A program made the position numbers and the translations under genes. A stretch of 64,000 nucleotides of DNA, taken from assembly GCA_021324015.1 (NCBI GenBank), contig JAJPJX010000095.1, forward strand, positions 1-64,000. The letters are read 5' to 3'. The notes beneath the pieces were generated by a model. The model ran no database searches. It saw only the letters and a program-made list of their open reading frames with translations, and had not been told where the DNA came from. This stretch comes from Solibacteraceae bacterium. Its GTDB lineage: Bacteria > Acidobacteriota > Terriglobia > Bryobacterales > Bryobacteraceae. Position 1 is the stretch's first letter; every line of letters starts with the position of its first letter. Positions 35,101 to 44,741 of the stretch are shown piece after piece.

Positions 35101-35437
35101 CCTGCTGCGCAACCCGAACCTGCCCTCCAGCCAGCGTTCCATAAGCCACTGGTTTGATCCCACCGCCTTCGGCACGCCGGCGCCTTATACTTACGGGAAC
35201 GCCGGCCGCGACATCCTCTTCGGCCCCGGACGCGTGAACTTCGACTTCTCCCTGTTCAAGGATTTCCCCATCCACGAGGCCATGAAGATCCAGTTCCGCG
35301 CCGAGTCGTTTAACGTGTTCAACACGCCGCAATTCGGACTTCCCAACGCGAGCATCGGGAACGCCCAGGCCCCGGTGATCAGTTCCATCGTGGGCAATCC
35401 GCGGCAGATGCAACTGGCTTTGCGGCTGCAATTCTAA
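32129..35437 (+). CDS. Oar-like TonB-dependent receptor with N-terminal carboxypeptidase-regulatory domain
   Basis: 1102 residues, outer membrane. Signal peptide (LVIGIVVLALPIAAQ), then the carboxypeptidase-regulatory-like domain (about 23-105; TGELSGSVVDSSGASI, YNLAAEASGFRR), a plug with the LPLNGRNFVQLAIL motif typical of acidobacterial and Myxococcus Oar-like proteins, the post-plug segment (FHGSAFEFLRNSAMDARSFF, RYNQFGGSFGGPVVLP) and a large beta barrel ending LALRLQF. These proteins are thought to handle large substrates such as proteins or glycans; the substrate is not readable. TATACT lies nine bases before ATG 32129. The bicupin gene follows at once. Confidence 0.92.
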   Translation: MSRPTLLRLVIGIVVLALPIAAQVSTGELSGSVVDSSGASIANAKVVATNAATGVSREAFTDAAGSYVLTLLPPGTYNLAAEASGFRRVVQNGIPLQVNQRAEVNFKLEVGQVTETVEVAAAPPLLESESSSLGSVIAEQFVGELPLNGRNFVQLAILSPGVNGTGYSTSGTIMSGTRPDDRRPGTELFSNGNREGSNDFLYDGIDNNDRLTLSIVLRPGVDAIKEFKVQTNLYSADLGRNSGAVVDVVTKSGTNDFHGSAFEFLRNSAMDARSFFNVKGTPFPSFRYNQFGGSFGGPVVLPGVYNGKNRTFFFVDYEGYRRTSLSTLTVTVPTVAMRTGDFSAANRIFDPLTTRPNPSGSGFLRDQFPGNMIPASRFDPVMAKLINAYPLPQNSNAFNNYISNLRQLQNWDQGDVRVDHQINADNTFFARWSIQHTATIVPNTFPAVQIPGIPNPVSIGNEDSFAGTSFSPDQHAVADYVHIFSPRLINDFRVGFNRFLLDYTAEGAAPGANLGNALGVANANSEPQQTVLPIFSPANYAGAGDSRSLPIFRRENTFQYVDNVTYTRGQHTLKFGGDITRRQITEYQTNRGNGRFNFSPAFTNLPGVGSTGDSMASFLLGYPTLIEQDFTLAWVGMRGIESGVYFADDWRLGRRLTLNLGFRWDYYSPYSEVANRWANFNADTATVLIAGRNGVGSTAGVNRDLHDFAPRFGFAYRLLDHTVIRGGYGVFYNPNGNGGANLRLERHIPFGPIYSISPGDINVGPRVSDGFPAPPTVNFASADNPTGSVIGVFPNFKSAYAQQYNFTLEHEIAPWRTIIKLAYVGNLGRRLGTTFNLNQPVPGPTALNTRRPFYGARPSLADITYSVSDGLSNYNAMQLTVEKRLSHGLSMLLGYTWAHAIDNVGTDFGGGSGTPQDPRNRNADRGNSAYDMRHRLTISYTYQLPLHLHNSAARLVLGEWQVNGITTAQTGLPFTPQLQTPTTNCCASRPDLLRNPNLPSSQRSISHWFDPTAFGTPAPYTYGNAGRDILFGPGRVNFDFSLFKDFPIHEAMKIQFRAESFNVFNTPQFGLPNASIGNAQAPVISSIVGNPRQMQLALRLQF

Positions 35438-35452
35438 GTCATGGAGAAAAAA

Positions 35453-36319
35453 ATGAGATTGGTTCTGGTCGGCGTTCTGGCGCTCGCACCCCTGCTGGCC
35501 CGGGAGCCACTGGCCCAGCGCATCGCGCACACGGATCCTTCCAGGTACCGGCCCGTTCCGCACGTCCACGCCGGTGCGGGCGAGTTGGACTTCATGGAAC
35601 TGTTCGACTCCCACGTCTTCGGGACTAATCTCATCTTTCTGCACCGTGGCGTGCTTCCTCCCGGAGGGGGCATCGGACACCACTACCATAACCAGATGGA
35701 AGAGATGTTCGTGATCTTCGACAACGAGGCCCAATTCACCATCGACGGGCGGACCTCGCTGCTGAAAGGGCCGGCAGGAGCGCCCTGCCGGATGGGCCGG
35801 TCCCACGCCATCTACAATCCCACCGACCGCCCCACGCAGTGGATGAACATCGCCGTGGGCAGCGTCAAGGGCAAGTACGATAATTTCGACTTGGGCGACG
35901 ACCGGGTGGGCGTGCCCCTCGACCCCAAGCCGGTCTTCATCACCATGCACCTCGACCGCGAACTGCTCAAACCGGTGGAAGGTATGGACGGCGGCCGGGG
36001 CGCCGTCCGCTACCGGCGGGTCCTCCAGCCGGAGGTGTTCTTCACGAACTGGGCCTATGTGGATCACCTGGTCGTCCCGCCCGGCGCCTCGGTCGGTAAG
36101 CACCGCCATATCGGCGTCGAAGAATTTTATTACGTCATCCAGGGCGAAGGCACCGCCCGGGTCAACCAGGAGTCCGCCCCCATCCACCAGGGAGACGCCG
36201 TGCCCATCCTGCTGAACGACGCCCACTCCTTCGAAAACACGGGCAGCCGGGATCTGGAGTTTCTGATCGTGGGCATCGCGCGAGAAAAAGGCAAGCTCGA
36301 CACCGAGGACCTGAAGTAG
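35453..36319 (+). CDS. Secreted bicupin protein
   Basis: 288 residues, signal peptide (LVLVGVLALAPLLA). Two cupin barrels: the first around 55-130 with HHYHNQMEEMF and a later His (GRSHAIYNPT), the second around 195-265 with GKHRHIGVEEFYYV and NDAHSF. Both keep the His-x-His, Glu and late His set, so both may bind a metal. The substrate is unknown; bicupins include oxalate decarboxylases and dioxygenases. ATG 35453 is preferred because GGAG lies six bases before it; ATG 35441 adds four residues. It begins just after the Oar-like receptor gene, so linked expression is likely. Confidence 0.82.
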   Translation: MRLVLVGVLALAPLLAREPLAQRIAHTDPSRYRPVPHVHAGAGELDFMELFDSHVFGTNLIFLHRGVLPPGGGIGHHYHNQMEEMFVIFDNEAQFTIDGRTSLLKGPAGAPCRMGRSHAIYNPTDRPTQWMNIAVGSVKGKYDNFDLGDDRVGVPLDPKPVFITMHLDRELLKPVEGMDGGRGAVRYRRVLQPEVFFTNWAYVDHLVVPPGASVGKHRHIGVEEFYYVIQGEGTARVNQESAPIHQGDAVPILLNDAHSFENTGSRDLEFLIVGIAREKGKLDTEDLK

Positions 36320-36438
36320 ACCCAACCTACTGCAAACACGCGCGTTAACGACTGAGCCGCGACCGCCGCGGAGTGCTGCCTTTAGAGAGTTTCAGACCCC
36401 CGACTGTTTTCGTGTGGATTTTTCCGACAAAGGAGTCT

Positions 36439-36444
36439 TATAAT
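36439..36444 (+). promoter_or_regulatory. -10 TATAAT upstream of the PFOR gene
   Basis: The 168 bases between the bicupin gene and the oxidoreductase hold one clear element: a perfect TATAAT at 36439-36444 in an AT-rich patch, without a good -35. It would give a leader of about 37 bases that includes the GGAGGGGAGAG ribosome site. Nothing else is recognised in the gap. Confidence 0.5.
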
Positions 36445-36487
36445 ATAGCTTAAGCAGTGAGTTCCACTTTCATAGAGGAGGGGAGAG

Positions 36488-39400
36488 TTGACCAGCCCAT
36501 CGACCCGGTCCAAAGTCACCATCGACGGCAACGAAGCAGCCGCGTACGTTGCCCACCAGATCAACGAAGTCATCGCCATTTATCCTATTACCCCGTCTTC
36601 TCCCATGGGAGAGTGGGCGGACCAATGGTCCGCCGAAAGGAAACCGAACATCTGGGGCACCGTGCCCACGGTGATCGAGATGCAGAGCGAAGGCGGAGCC
36701 GCCGGCGCCTTGCACGGAGCGCTCCAGGCGGGGTCGCTCTCGACCACGTTCACTGCGTCCCAGGGCCTGCTGCTGATGATCCCCAACATGTACAAGATCG
36801 CCGGGGAACTGACCGCCACCGTGTTTCACATTGCGGCGCGGTCGCTGGCGGCGCAGGCGCTCTCCATCTTTGGGGATCACAGCGACGTGATGGCGGCCCG
36901 CGCCACCGGTTTCGCCATGCTGGCCTCCAACTCCATCCAGGAGGTCATGGACTTTGCGTTGATTTCACAGGCCGCGAGCCTCGAGGCGCGCGTTCCGTTT
37001 CTGCACTTCTTCGACGGCTTCCGCACCTCCCACGAGGTGGCCAAAGTGGAGCAACTCACGCCGGACGATATGCGCGCCATGATGGACGAGGAGCTCATCC
37101 GGGCCCATCGCGCCCGGGCGCTGAGCCCCGACCGCCCGGTGATCCGAGGCACGGCCCAGAACCCGGACGTCTACTTCCAGGCGCGAGAGGCCGTCAACTC
37201 CTTCTATAGGGCCTGCCCCACCATCGTCCAGAACGCCATGGACAAGTTCGCCAACCTGGTAGGCAGGCAGTATCACCTGTTCGATTACGCGGGCGCGCCG
37301 GATGCCGAGCGCGTCGTCGTGCTCATGGGTTCCGGCGCTGAGGTCGCCGAGGAAGCCGTGGATTACCTGACGGCGAGCGGAGAAAAGGTCGGCTTGCTCA
37401 AAGTCCGCCTCTTCCGGCCCTTTTCGGTGGAGCATTTCGTCCACGCCCTGCCGGCCTCTGTGAAATCGATCGCGGTGCTCGACCGCACCAAGGAGCCCGG
37501 CGCCGTGGGCGAGCCGCTTTACATGGACGTGATCACTGCTTTGGTGGAAGCGCAGATTACCGGCAAACGGGTGATCGGCGGGCGCTATGGCCTCTCCTCC
37601 AAGGAGTTCACCCCAGCCATGGTGAAAGGCGTGTTCGACGAGCTCTCTAAGCCCGCCCCCAAAAACCACTTCACCATCGGCATCTACGACGACGTGACGC
37701 ACACCAGCCTGGAGTGGGACCCCAGGTTCTCCACCGAGGTCCCCGGCACCGTGCGCGCTCTGTTCTACGGCTTGGGCGCGGACGGCACCGTGGGCGCCAA
37801 CAAGAACTCCATCAAGATCATCGGCGAGGAGACGGACAACTACGCGCAGGGCTACTTCGTCTACGACTCCAAGAAGTCCGGCGCCATCACGACCTCGCAC
37901 CTGCGTTTTGGGCCCCGGCCGCTACATTCCAGCTACCTGATCACCTCGGCCAACTTTGTGGCCTGCCACCAGTTCTCGCTCCTGGAGCGGATGGAAATGC
38001 TGAAGGCCGCCGAGCCCGGGGCCACCTTCCTGCTCAACAGCCCCTACGGCCCCGAAGAGGTCTGGAACCACCTCCCCCGCACGGTGCAAAAACAGATTAT
38101 CGACAAGAAGCTGAAGTTCTACGTCATCGACGGATATCAGGTGGCCAAGGACACCGGCATGGGCGTGCGCATCAACACCATCATGCAGACCTGCTTCTTC
38201 GCCATCAGCGGCGTGCTGCCGCGCGAGGAAGCCATCGCGGCTATCAAGCACACCATTGAGAAGACTTACGGGAAGCGCGGCGAGGCGGTAGTGAAGAAGA
38301 ACTTTGCCGCCGTGGACGAGGCCCTAAGCCACCTGTACGAAGTCCAGGTGCCGGACAAGGTGACGGCGCTGTTCGATATCCGGCCGCCGGTGCCCGCCGC
38401 CGCGCCCGAGTTCGTGCAGAAGGTGACCGCGCGCATTATCGCCGGCGAGGGCGACGAACTGCCGGTCAGCGCTATGCCCATAGACGGCACCTTCCCCAGC
38501 GCCACAGCGCAGTGGGAGAAGCGCAACATCGCGCTGGAAATCCCGGTCTGGGACGAGGAGCTTTGCATCCAGTGCGGCAAGTGCGTGCTGGTGTGCCCGC
38601 ATTCGGTCATCCGCGCGAAGGTGTACGACCCGCAGCACCTCGAAGGCGCCCCGGCGGCCTTCAAGTCCACGGCGGCGCGGTGGAAAGACTTCAAGACCAT
38701 GAAGTACACGCTGCAGGTGGCCCCGGAGGATTGCACGGGCTGCACCCTGTGTGTGCAGGTCTGCCCCGCCAAGAGCAAGAGCGAGGTCAAGCACCGGGCC
38801 ATCAACATGGCGCCACAGCCGCCCATCCGCGAAGCCGAGAACGCCAATTGGGACTTCTTCCTGAAGATCCCGGAGATGGACCGCCGCGTGTTGAGCCTCA
38901 GCCAGGTCAAGGACTCGCAGTTGCTGCAGCCGCTGTTCGAGTTCTCGGGAGCCTGCTCGGGGTGCGGCGAAACCCCGTACATCAAGCTGATGACCCAACT
39001 GTTCGGGGACCGCGCGCTGATTGGCAACGCCACCGGCTGCTCCTCCATCTATGGCGGCAACCTGCCCACCACCCCGTATTGCGTGGACGCTAACGGGCGC
39101 GGTCCTTCCTGGTCCAACTCCCTGTTCGAGGACAACGCCGAGTTCGGGCTGGGCATGCGCCTGGCCATCGACAAGCAGAACGAGTATGCCCGGGAACTGC
39201 TGGCCCGGCTGGGCTCTGTGATCGGCGACGAGTTGGTCAAGGGGCTGCTGGAGGCCGATCAGAAAACCGAAGCCGGCATCGCCGATCAGCGCGAGCGCGT
39301 GAAGTTGCTGAAAGAACGGCTGGCCGGCCTCCACACTGCCGAGGCTCGAGACCTGCTCAGCCTGGCCGACGCCCTAGTGAAAAAGAGCGTCTGGATCGTG

Positions 39401-40057
39401 GGCGGCGACGGCTGGGCCTACGACATCGGCTATGGCGGCTTGGACCACGTGCTGGCGTCCGGCCGCAACGTGAACATCCTGGTGCTGGACACGGAGGTTT
39501 ACTCCAACACCGGCGGGCAGATGTCCAAAGCCACTCCTCGCGGCGCGGTGGCCAAGTTCGCCGCTGGCGGCAAGCCGGCGGCCAAGAAAGACCTGGCGCT
39601 GCTGGCGGCTAATTACGGCACCGTGTACGTGGCGCGCGTGGCCATGGGATCGAGCGACATGCACACCGTTAAGGCGTTCCTCGAAGCCGAGGCCTACGAC
39701 GGCCCGTCGATCATCATCGCCTACAGCCACTGCATCGCCCACGGTTACGACCTCGCCTTCGGTATGGAGCAGCAAAAGGCAGCGGTCAACTCCGGCTACT
39801 GGCCGCTGTTCCGCTACAATCCCAAGCTGGCGGACGAAGGCAAGAATCCCTTCCAACTGGATTCCCGCCCGCCCACCATCCCGCTGAAAAATTACGTCTA
39901 CAACGAGGCGCGCTACACCATGCTCACCAAGAGCAATCCGGAGGAAGCGCGCCGTCTGCTGGCGCTGGCGGAAGAGGACGTCAAGAGCCGCTGGAAGTTG
40001 TACGACTACATGGCGCACATGCCCGCCAACGGCGCCGATAAAGGGGGGAACCAATGA
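36488..40057 (+). CDS. nifJ: Pyruvate:ferredoxin (flavodoxin) oxidoreductase, single-chain
   Basis: 1189 residues, the full five/six-domain single-chain enzyme. Converts pyruvate and CoA to acetyl-CoA and CO2, passing electrons to ferredoxin or flavodoxin. In order: the pyrimidine-binding domain ([16 protein letters not shown]), the transketolase-like C domain, the CoA-binding/gamma domain ([18 protein letters not shown]), two 4Fe-4S sites ([12 protein letters not shown] and [12 protein letters not shown]) and the TPP domain with the third cluster ([41 protein letters not shown]). All cluster cysteines are present. The start is TTG 36488 behind GGAGGGGAG. It overlaps the next gene by four bases (ATGA). 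The enzyme is oxygen-sensitive in most hosts. Confidence 0.96.
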   Translation: MTSPSTRSKVTIDGNEAAAYVAHQINEVIAIYPITPSSPMGEWADQWSAERKPNIWGTVPTVIEMQSEGGAAGALHGALQAGSLSTTFTASQGLLLMIPNMYKIAGELTATVFHIAARSLAAQALSIFGDHSDVMAARATGFAMLASNSIQEVMDFALISQAASLEARVPFLHFFDGFRTSHEVAKVEQLTPDDMRAMMDEELIRAHRARALSPDRPVIRGTAQNPDVYFQAREAVNSFYRACPTIVQNAMDKFANLVGRQYHLFDYAGAPDAERVVVLMGSGAEVAEEAVDYLTASGEKVGLLKVRLFRPFSVEHFVHALPASVKSIAVLDRTKEPGAVGEPLYMDVITALVEAQITGKRVIGGRYGLSSKEFTPAMVKGVFDELSKPAPKNHFTIGIYDDVTHTSLEWDPRFSTEVPGTVRALFYGLGADGTVGANKNSIKIIGEETDNYAQGYFVYDSKKSGAITTSHLRFGPRPLHSSYLITSANFVACHQFSLLERMEMLKAAEPGATFLLNSPYGPEEVWNHLPRTVQKQIIDKKLKFYVIDGYQVAKDTGMGVRINTIMQTCFFAISGVLPREEAIAAIKHTIEKTYGKRGEAVVKKNFAAVDEALSHLYEVQVPDKVTALFDIRPPVPAAAPEFVQKVTARIIAGEGDELPVSAMPIDGTFPSATAQWEKRNIALEIPVWDEELCIQCGKCVLVCPHSVIRAKVYDPQHLEGAPAAFKSTAARWKDFKTMKYTLQVAPEDCTGCTLCVQVCPAKSKSEVKHRAINMAPQPPIREAENANWDFFLKIPEMDRRVLSLSQVKDSQLLQPLFEFSGACSGCGETPYIKLMTQLFGDRALIGNATGCSSIYGGNLPTTPYCVDANGRGPSWSNSLFEDNAEFGLGMRLAIDKQNEYARELLARLGSVIGDELVKGLLEADQKTEAGIADQRERVKLLKERLAGLHTAEARDLLSLADALVKKSVWIVGGDGWAYDIGYGGLDHVLASGRNVNILVLDTEVYSNTGGQMSKATPRGAVAKFAAGGKPAAKKDLALLAANYGTVYVARVAMGSSDMHTVKAFLEAEAYDGPSIIIAYSHCIAHGYDLAFGMEQQKAAVNSGYWPLFRYNPKLADEGKNPFQLDSRPPTIPLKNYVYNEARYTMLTKSNPEEARRLLALAEEDVKSRWKLYDYMAHMPANGADKGGNQ

Positions 40058-41070
40058 TAGACCTGTCCAAGACCATCGATCTTTCCACCAGTTACCTGGG
40101 GTTGAAGCTCAAGAATCCCCTGGTGGCCTCCGCTTCGCCGTTGTGCGAGGATATCGGCAACATCCGCCGCATGGAGGACGCGGGCGCCGCCGCCGTGGTG
40201 CTCCATTCGCTCTTCGAGGAGCAGATCGAGATTGAGAGCCAGGAACTGGACCGGTTCCTCACCGAAGGTACCGAACTCTCCGCCGAAGCCGTCACACATT
40301 TCCCCGACATGACCGGCTACAACCTGGGACCCCGCGGCTACCTGGATCACATCCGCAGGGCCAAGGAGGCCGTGCGGATCCCGATCATCGCCAGCCTCAA
40401 CGGTGTCTCCATCGGGGGCTGGCTCCAATACGCGCGTCAGATGGAACAGGCCGGCGCGGACGCGCTCGAACTGAACATCTTCTACGTGCCGGTGGACCCC
40501 GAGTTGACCGGCGAGGCCGTGGAACAGAAATACGTTGACCTGGTGCGGGAAGTCAAAGGCAGCGTAAAGATTCCGGTGGCGGTCAAGCTGGGGCCGTACT
40601 TCAGCTCCATGGCCAACATGGCCAAGCGCCTGGATGCCGCCGGCGCAGACGGCCTGGTGTTGTTCAACCGTTTCTACCAGCCGGATTTCGACCTGGAAGC
40701 CCTCGAAGTCGTCCCCAACCTGACCCTCAGCGGGCCGCACGAGATGTTGCTGCGGCTGCACTGGATCGCGGTGCTGTACGGCAATATCCGGGCCGATCTC
40801 GGACTCACTGGCGGCTGCCACGCAGCCACCGACGTCGTGAAAGCCATGATGGCCGGCGCCAAGGTGGCCATGCTGACTTCGGCCCTGCTGAAGCGCGGCA
40901 TCAGCTACCTGGAAACCCTGGTAACCGAACTGCTCATCTGGATGAGCGAGCACGAATACGACTCCATCCGCCAGATGCAAGGCAGCATGAGCCGCAACGC
41001 CGTGCCGCAGCCTTCGGCCTTCGAGCGGGCGAACTACATGAAAGTGCTCAGCTCCTACGCCGTCCGCTAG
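40054..41070 (+). CDS. Dihydroorotate dehydrogenase-like flavoprotein
   Basis: 338 residues, FMN-binding TIM barrel of the dihydroorotate/dihydropyrimidine dehydrogenase type: [20 protein letters not shown] at the start, [45 protein letters not shown] and [17 protein letters not shown]. It lacks the usual pyrimidine active-site serine or cysteine loop in recognisable form and so may not act on dihydroorotate. Its ATG overlaps the oxidoreductase stop, and this pairing recurs in other bacteria, which suggests a redox accessory role to the pyruvate oxidoreductase. That role is inference. Confidence 0.87.
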   Translation: MIDLSKTIDLSTSYLGLKLKNPLVASASPLCEDIGNIRRMEDAGAAAVVLHSLFEEQIEIESQELDRFLTEGTELSAEAVTHFPDMTGYNLGPRGYLDHIRRAKEAVRIPIIASLNGVSIGGWLQYARQMEQAGADALELNIFYVPVDPELTGEAVEQKYVDLVREVKGSVKIPVAVKLGPYFSSMANMAKRLDAAGADGLVLFNRFYQPDFDLEALEVVPNLTLSGPHEMLLRLHWIAVLYGNIRADLGLTGGCHAATDVVKAMMAGAKVAMLTSALLKRGISYLETLVTELLIWMSEHEYDSIRQMQGSMSRNAVPQPSAFERANYMKVLSSYAVR

Positions 41071-41111
41071 CCTGGCCGGCTCGCGGGAGCGGGAAGCTAA
41101 GATAGAAGGAC

Positions 41112-42455
41112 ATGGCGTCCAATTTTGCCTGGCTTCTCGCTCTCGCCGGCCTGTCGGCTGCGGCAGCAACTTCCCCGCGGGTCTTCCCTTTCGCCTACAC
41201 CCAGGAAGACCTTCCTAATGGCCTCCGCCTGGTCACGATTCCGACGGACTACCCCAACATCGTCGCGCTCTGCATCGTCGTCCAAACCGGGTCGCGGAAC
41301 GAAATAGAACCCGGCAAGACGGGGTTCGCACACCTGTTCGAGCACGTCATGTTCAAAGGCACCGAACAGTATCCTCCGGAGAAGTACGAGGCCGTGCTGA
41401 AGCGCGCGGGCGCCGCCTCCAACGCCTTTACCAGCGACGACCTGACGGCCTATCACACCACCTTCTCCAAAGAAGACCTGGAAACCATACTGGCCATGGA
41501 GGCCGACCGTTTCCAACATCTGAAATACTCTCCGGCCGAGTTCAAAACCGAAACGCTGGCCGTGCTTGGGGAATACAACAAGAACAGCGCCAATCCCCTC
41601 AACAAGCTGTTCGAGGTGCTGCGGGAAACGGCCTTCGACCGGCACACCTACAGGCACACCACCATGGGCTTCCTGAAAGACATCCAGGATATGCCCAACC
41701 AGTATGCGTACAGCTTGCAGTTCTTCGACCGCTACTACCGCCCGGAATACACCACCGTCATCGTCGCCGGGGATATCGAGACGCATTCCGTGCGCGCGCT
41801 GGTGGATCGCTACTGGGGCAACTGGAAGCGCGGCAACTACCGGGCCGCCATTCCGGCGGAACTGCCGCAACAGGGCCCGCGCACGAACCAGGTGGAATGG
41901 CCCACGCGCACGCTCCCCTGGCTGGCTGTCTCCTATCGCGGGCCGGCTTACAGCGACACGGCCAAAGACATGGTGGCGCTGGATGCGCTCTCCTACCTGG
42001 CCTTCTCGGAGAATTCGGACCTCTATCAGAAGCTGGTCATCCAGGAGCAGAAGGTGGATGTGCTGGAGGGAGACAACGAGGATCACGTGGATCCTTACCT
42101 GTTCACCGTCCTGGCCCGGGTGAAGAAACCCCAGGATGTGGCCTACGTCGAGCAGCAGGTTCTGGAGACGGTGAAGCAGTTCCGCGAGCGGGCGGTTTCG
42201 GGCGAGCGCCTGGAAGCCGTCAAGAAGCACCTTCGGTACAGCTTCAGCCTGCGGCTGGACAACAGCGAAACCGTCGCCCTGACGGTGGCCAGCTATGTGG
42301 CATTGCGCCGCACGCCGGCGACGATCGATCGCGTGTACGACTTGTACGCTCAGCTTACGCCGGACGATGTCCGGAACGCAGCGCGGCGCTACCTGGCGGA
42401 ACAGAACCGCACCATCGTCACACTCGCAACCCGCCAGGCGGGAGGTGCGAAGTGA
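41112..42455 (+). CDS. Secreted M16-family zinc peptidase, active subunit
   Basis: 447 residues with a signal peptide (LLALAGLSAAAA). The inverted zinc motif HxxEH is H74-L-F-E77-H78 (HLFEHVMFKG) and the third ligand is E154 in TLAVLGEYNKN. Two M16 domains follow the usual order (peptidase, then a C-terminal domain starting about 215). Likely a periplasmic processing or oligopeptide-degrading protease. Its partner without the motif starts four bases before its end (GTGA overlap). TAAGAT lies eight bases before ATG 41112, and AGAAGGA can serve as ribosome site. Confidence 0.93.
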   Translation: MASNFAWLLALAGLSAAAATSPRVFPFAYTQEDLPNGLRLVTIPTDYPNIVALCIVVQTGSRNEIEPGKTGFAHLFEHVMFKGTEQYPPEKYEAVLKRAGAASNAFTSDDLTAYHTTFSKEDLETILAMEADRFQHLKYSPAEFKTETLAVLGEYNKNSANPLNKLFEVLRETAFDRHTYRHTTMGFLKDIQDMPNQYAYSLQFFDRYYRPEYTTVIVAGDIETHSVRALVDRYWGNWKRGNYRAAIPAELPQQGPRTNQVEWPTRTLPWLAVSYRGPAYSDTAKDMVALDALSYLAFSENSDLYQKLVIQEQKVDVLEGDNEDHVDPYLFTVLARVKKPQDVAYVEQQVLETVKQFRERAVSGERLEAVKKHLRYSFSLRLDNSETVALTVASYVALRRTPATIDRVYDLYAQLTPDDVRNAARRYLAEQNRTIVTLATRQAGGAK

Positions 42456-43918
42456 CCCGCCTCCTCCTGTCTCTCCTGTTCGCTTCGGGGGCGTGGGCGC
42501 AAATGAAAGTGGTGACGCTGCCCAGCCGTTCCGCCCTGGTCAACATCCGGGTGGTCTGGGGCGTGGGCGCCGCCGCCGATCCGGCGGACAAGCCGGGCCT
42601 GGCTAATCTCACCGCCGCCCTGCTGGCGGACGGCGGGACACGGGAGCTCACCTACAAGCAGGTCCTGGATGCGTTGTTTCCCATGGCCGCTTCCGTCTCC
42701 AACCAGGTAGACAAGGAGATGACCACGTTTTCCGGCCAGACCCACGTGGATAATCTTACGGCCTATTACAAGCTGTTCCGCGCCATGCTGCTCGATCCGG
42801 GCTGGCGCCCGGACGATTTCCAGCGCGTGAAGGACAACACGATCAACTTCCTGCGGGTGAGCCTGCGCGGCAATAACGACGAGGAACTCGGCAAGGAAGT
42901 GCTCTACAACCTGCTGTATGAGGGCACGCCTTATGGGCACCACAACGCCGGCACGATCTCGTCCCTGGAGAAGCTGACGTTGGAGGATTGCCGGCGCTTC
43001 TATCAAACACATTATGGGCGGGCAAACCTGATCCTCGGCCTGGCGGGCGGCTATCCTCCGCCATTCCTGGAACAGATGCGCAAGGATTTCAGCGGTCTGC
43101 CGGAAGGGTCTGCCACGGGGACTCTCCCCCCGCCCCCGTCCATCAAACACACTCGCGCCGTGATCGTGGAAAAGGACACGCGGTCGGTGGCCTACTCGAT
43201 CGGCTACCCCATTGACGTGCGGCGCGGCGATCCGGACTATCCGGCCCTGCTCGTGGCGCAGTCCTACTTCGGGCAGCACCGCGAAAGCGGGGGCCTCTTG
43301 TTCCAGCGCATGCGGGAACTGCGCGGGCTGAACTACGGCGACTATGCCTATATCGAATATTTCCCGCGTGGCATGTTCCAGTTCGAGCCCAGCCCCAACC
43401 TGGCGCGGCAGCAGCAGATCTTCCAGATGTGGATTCGCCCCGTGGAGCCGCCGACCGCCAAGTTCGCCCTGCGCCTGGCCCTCTACGAACTCGACAAGCT
43501 GGTTTCCGAAGGCCTCTCCCAGGAAGCCTTCGAGCGGACGCGCGACTTCCTCGCCAAGTACGTCAATCTGCTCACCAAGACCAAAAGCGCGGAGCTGGGT
43601 TACGCCATCGACAGCTTGTACTACGGTATCCCGGACTACAACCGTTACGTCAAGAGTGCGCTGGCCAGGCTGACGCGCGAGCAGGTGAACCGGGCCATAC
43701 GCAAACATCTGCGGGCTGACCGGCTCCAGATCGTAGCCGTCTCCCGGAACGCGGAGGCGCTGCGGAGCGCGCTCGAGAGCGACGCGCCCTCGCCGATGAC
43801 CTACAACTCCCCCAAGCCGCCCGAAATCCTGGAAGAGGACCGCATTGTGGAGAAGTGGAGCCTGGGCTTGCGTCCCGAAGACATCCGGATCATCCCCGTC
43901 GAAAAGATTTTCGAGTAG
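42452..43918 (+). CDS. M16-family peptidase, non-catalytic partner
   Basis: 488 residues, signal peptide (LLLSLLFASGAWAQ). It has the M16 fold but at the zinc site the sequence is GLANLTAALLADGG, so HxxEH is absent. The second domain retains the R/Y region used to bind substrate in the partner's active site (MRELRGLNYGDYAYIEYF). This is the standard pattern of paired M16B proteases, where one subunit cuts and the other completes the site. GTG 42452 overlaps the preceding stop and has GGGAGG seven bases upstream. Its last 29 bases overlap prmA on the other strand. Confidence 0.92.
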   Translation: MTRLLLSLLFASGAWAQMKVVTLPSRSALVNIRVVWGVGAAADPADKPGLANLTAALLADGGTRELTYKQVLDALFPMAASVSNQVDKEMTTFSGQTHVDNLTAYYKLFRAMLLDPGWRPDDFQRVKDNTINFLRVSLRGNNDEELGKEVLYNLLYEGTPYGHHNAGTISSLEKLTLEDCRRFYQTHYGRANLILGLAGGYPPPFLEQMRKDFSGLPEGSATGTLPPPPSIKHTRAVIVEKDTRSVAYSIGYPIDVRRGDPDYPALLVAQSYFGQHRESGGLLFQRMRELRGLNYGDYAYIEYFPRGMFQFEPSPNLARQQQIFQMWIRPVEPPTAKFALRLALYELDKLVSEGLSQEAFERTRDFLAKYVNLLTKTKSAELGYAIDSLYYGIPDYNRYVKSALARLTREQVNRAIRKHLRADRLQIVAVSRNAEALRSALESDAPSPMTYNSPKPPEILEEDRIVEKWSLGLRPEDIRIIPVEKIFE

Positions 43919-44705
43919 CCACCAGCGCCCAACTGCCCTTGAAGCGGGTTCCCTCTATCTCCGCCCCAGCCTTTGTCATGGCGGCCTGGATGTCGGCGAT
44001 CTCGTTGCGCTCGAATCCGCTGACCAGCGCCAGAGACCCGGGTCGCAGGATGCGCAGCAGATCCGCCGCCAGCTCCATGGTGACCTCCGGGCTGATGTTC
44101 GCCACCACCAGGTCGGCCGAGCCCGCCGCCATGGCTCCCACCGATCCCACGAAAAAGCGTACCGGCACCGGCGAAACCTCCGTGTTGCGGGCGGCCACCT
44201 CCACCGCCACCGGATCCACGTCGCAAGCGTAGATCGCCGCGGCCCGCAGATGGCCCGCCGCCAGTGCCAGAATCCCTGACCCCGTGCCTACGTCCACCAC
44301 CGCCATATCCGGCTGCACGTGCTCTTCCAGCGCCTCCAGGCATAGCCGGGTCGTCTCGTGAATGCCGGTGCCGAAAGCCAGGCCGGGGTTTACGGTGATG
44401 CGGAAACGCCCCTCGGGAGCGGGATCGTCGCGCCATTCCGGCACCAGGTAAAAGCGGGAGCCCACCGGCAGCGGTTCCCACTTCTCCCGCGAGAATTCCA
44501 CCCAATCGCGGTCCTCTTCCACCCGCAGGCGGGCGCCGAAGGCGCGGAACTGCTTCCGTAGCCGGTCCGCGCCGGCCTGGTCGTCGAAAAACGCCCGGAT
44601 GTGGTTCGCGTCGAGTTCCACCACGCCGCAACAGCCCTGCTCCCACAATTCCGCAATCAGAAGATCCTTGTGCTTTGCGCGACACTCCAGTTCCAGGGAA
44701 AACAT
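43890..44705 (-). CDS. prmA: Ribosomal protein L11 methyltransferase
   Basis: 271 residues. Trimethylates ribosomal protein L11 with SAM. An N-terminal L11-binding domain (about 1-80) is followed by the Rossmann methyltransferase: GLAFGTGIHETTRLCLEAL, the SAM site AVVDVGTGSGILALAAGH, YACDVDPVAVEVA and DLVVANISPEV (the NxxP-like catalytic segment). ATG 44705 is preferred to a TTG two codons upstream. It is divergent from the aldolase gene with 36 bases between them and converges with the M16 pair. Confidence 0.93.
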   Translation of the reverse strand: MFSLELECRAKHKDLLIAELWEQGCCGVVELDANHIRAFFDDQAGADRLRKQFRAFGARLRVEEDRDWVEFSREKWEPLPVGSRFYLVPEWRDDPAPEGRFRITVNPGLAFGTGIHETTRLCLEALEEHVQPDMAVVDVGTGSGILALAAGHLRAAAIYACDVDPVAVEVAARNTEVSPVPVRFFVGSVGAMAAGSADLVVANISPEVTMELAADLLRILRPGSLALVSGFERNEIADIQAAMTKAGAEIEGTRFKGSWALVATRKSFRRG

Positions 44706-44741
44706 CCGCAACCTCGCGTGGTGTATCGTGAAATTTCGAGA

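Noticed and set aside
32981-36325. Very long minus-strand open frame (over 1100 codons) opposite the Oar-like receptor and the bicupin
   Set aside because: The plus-strand frames encode clear domains with signal peptides. The long antisense frame follows from the strong GC third-position bias and spans two unrelated genes and the gap between them.
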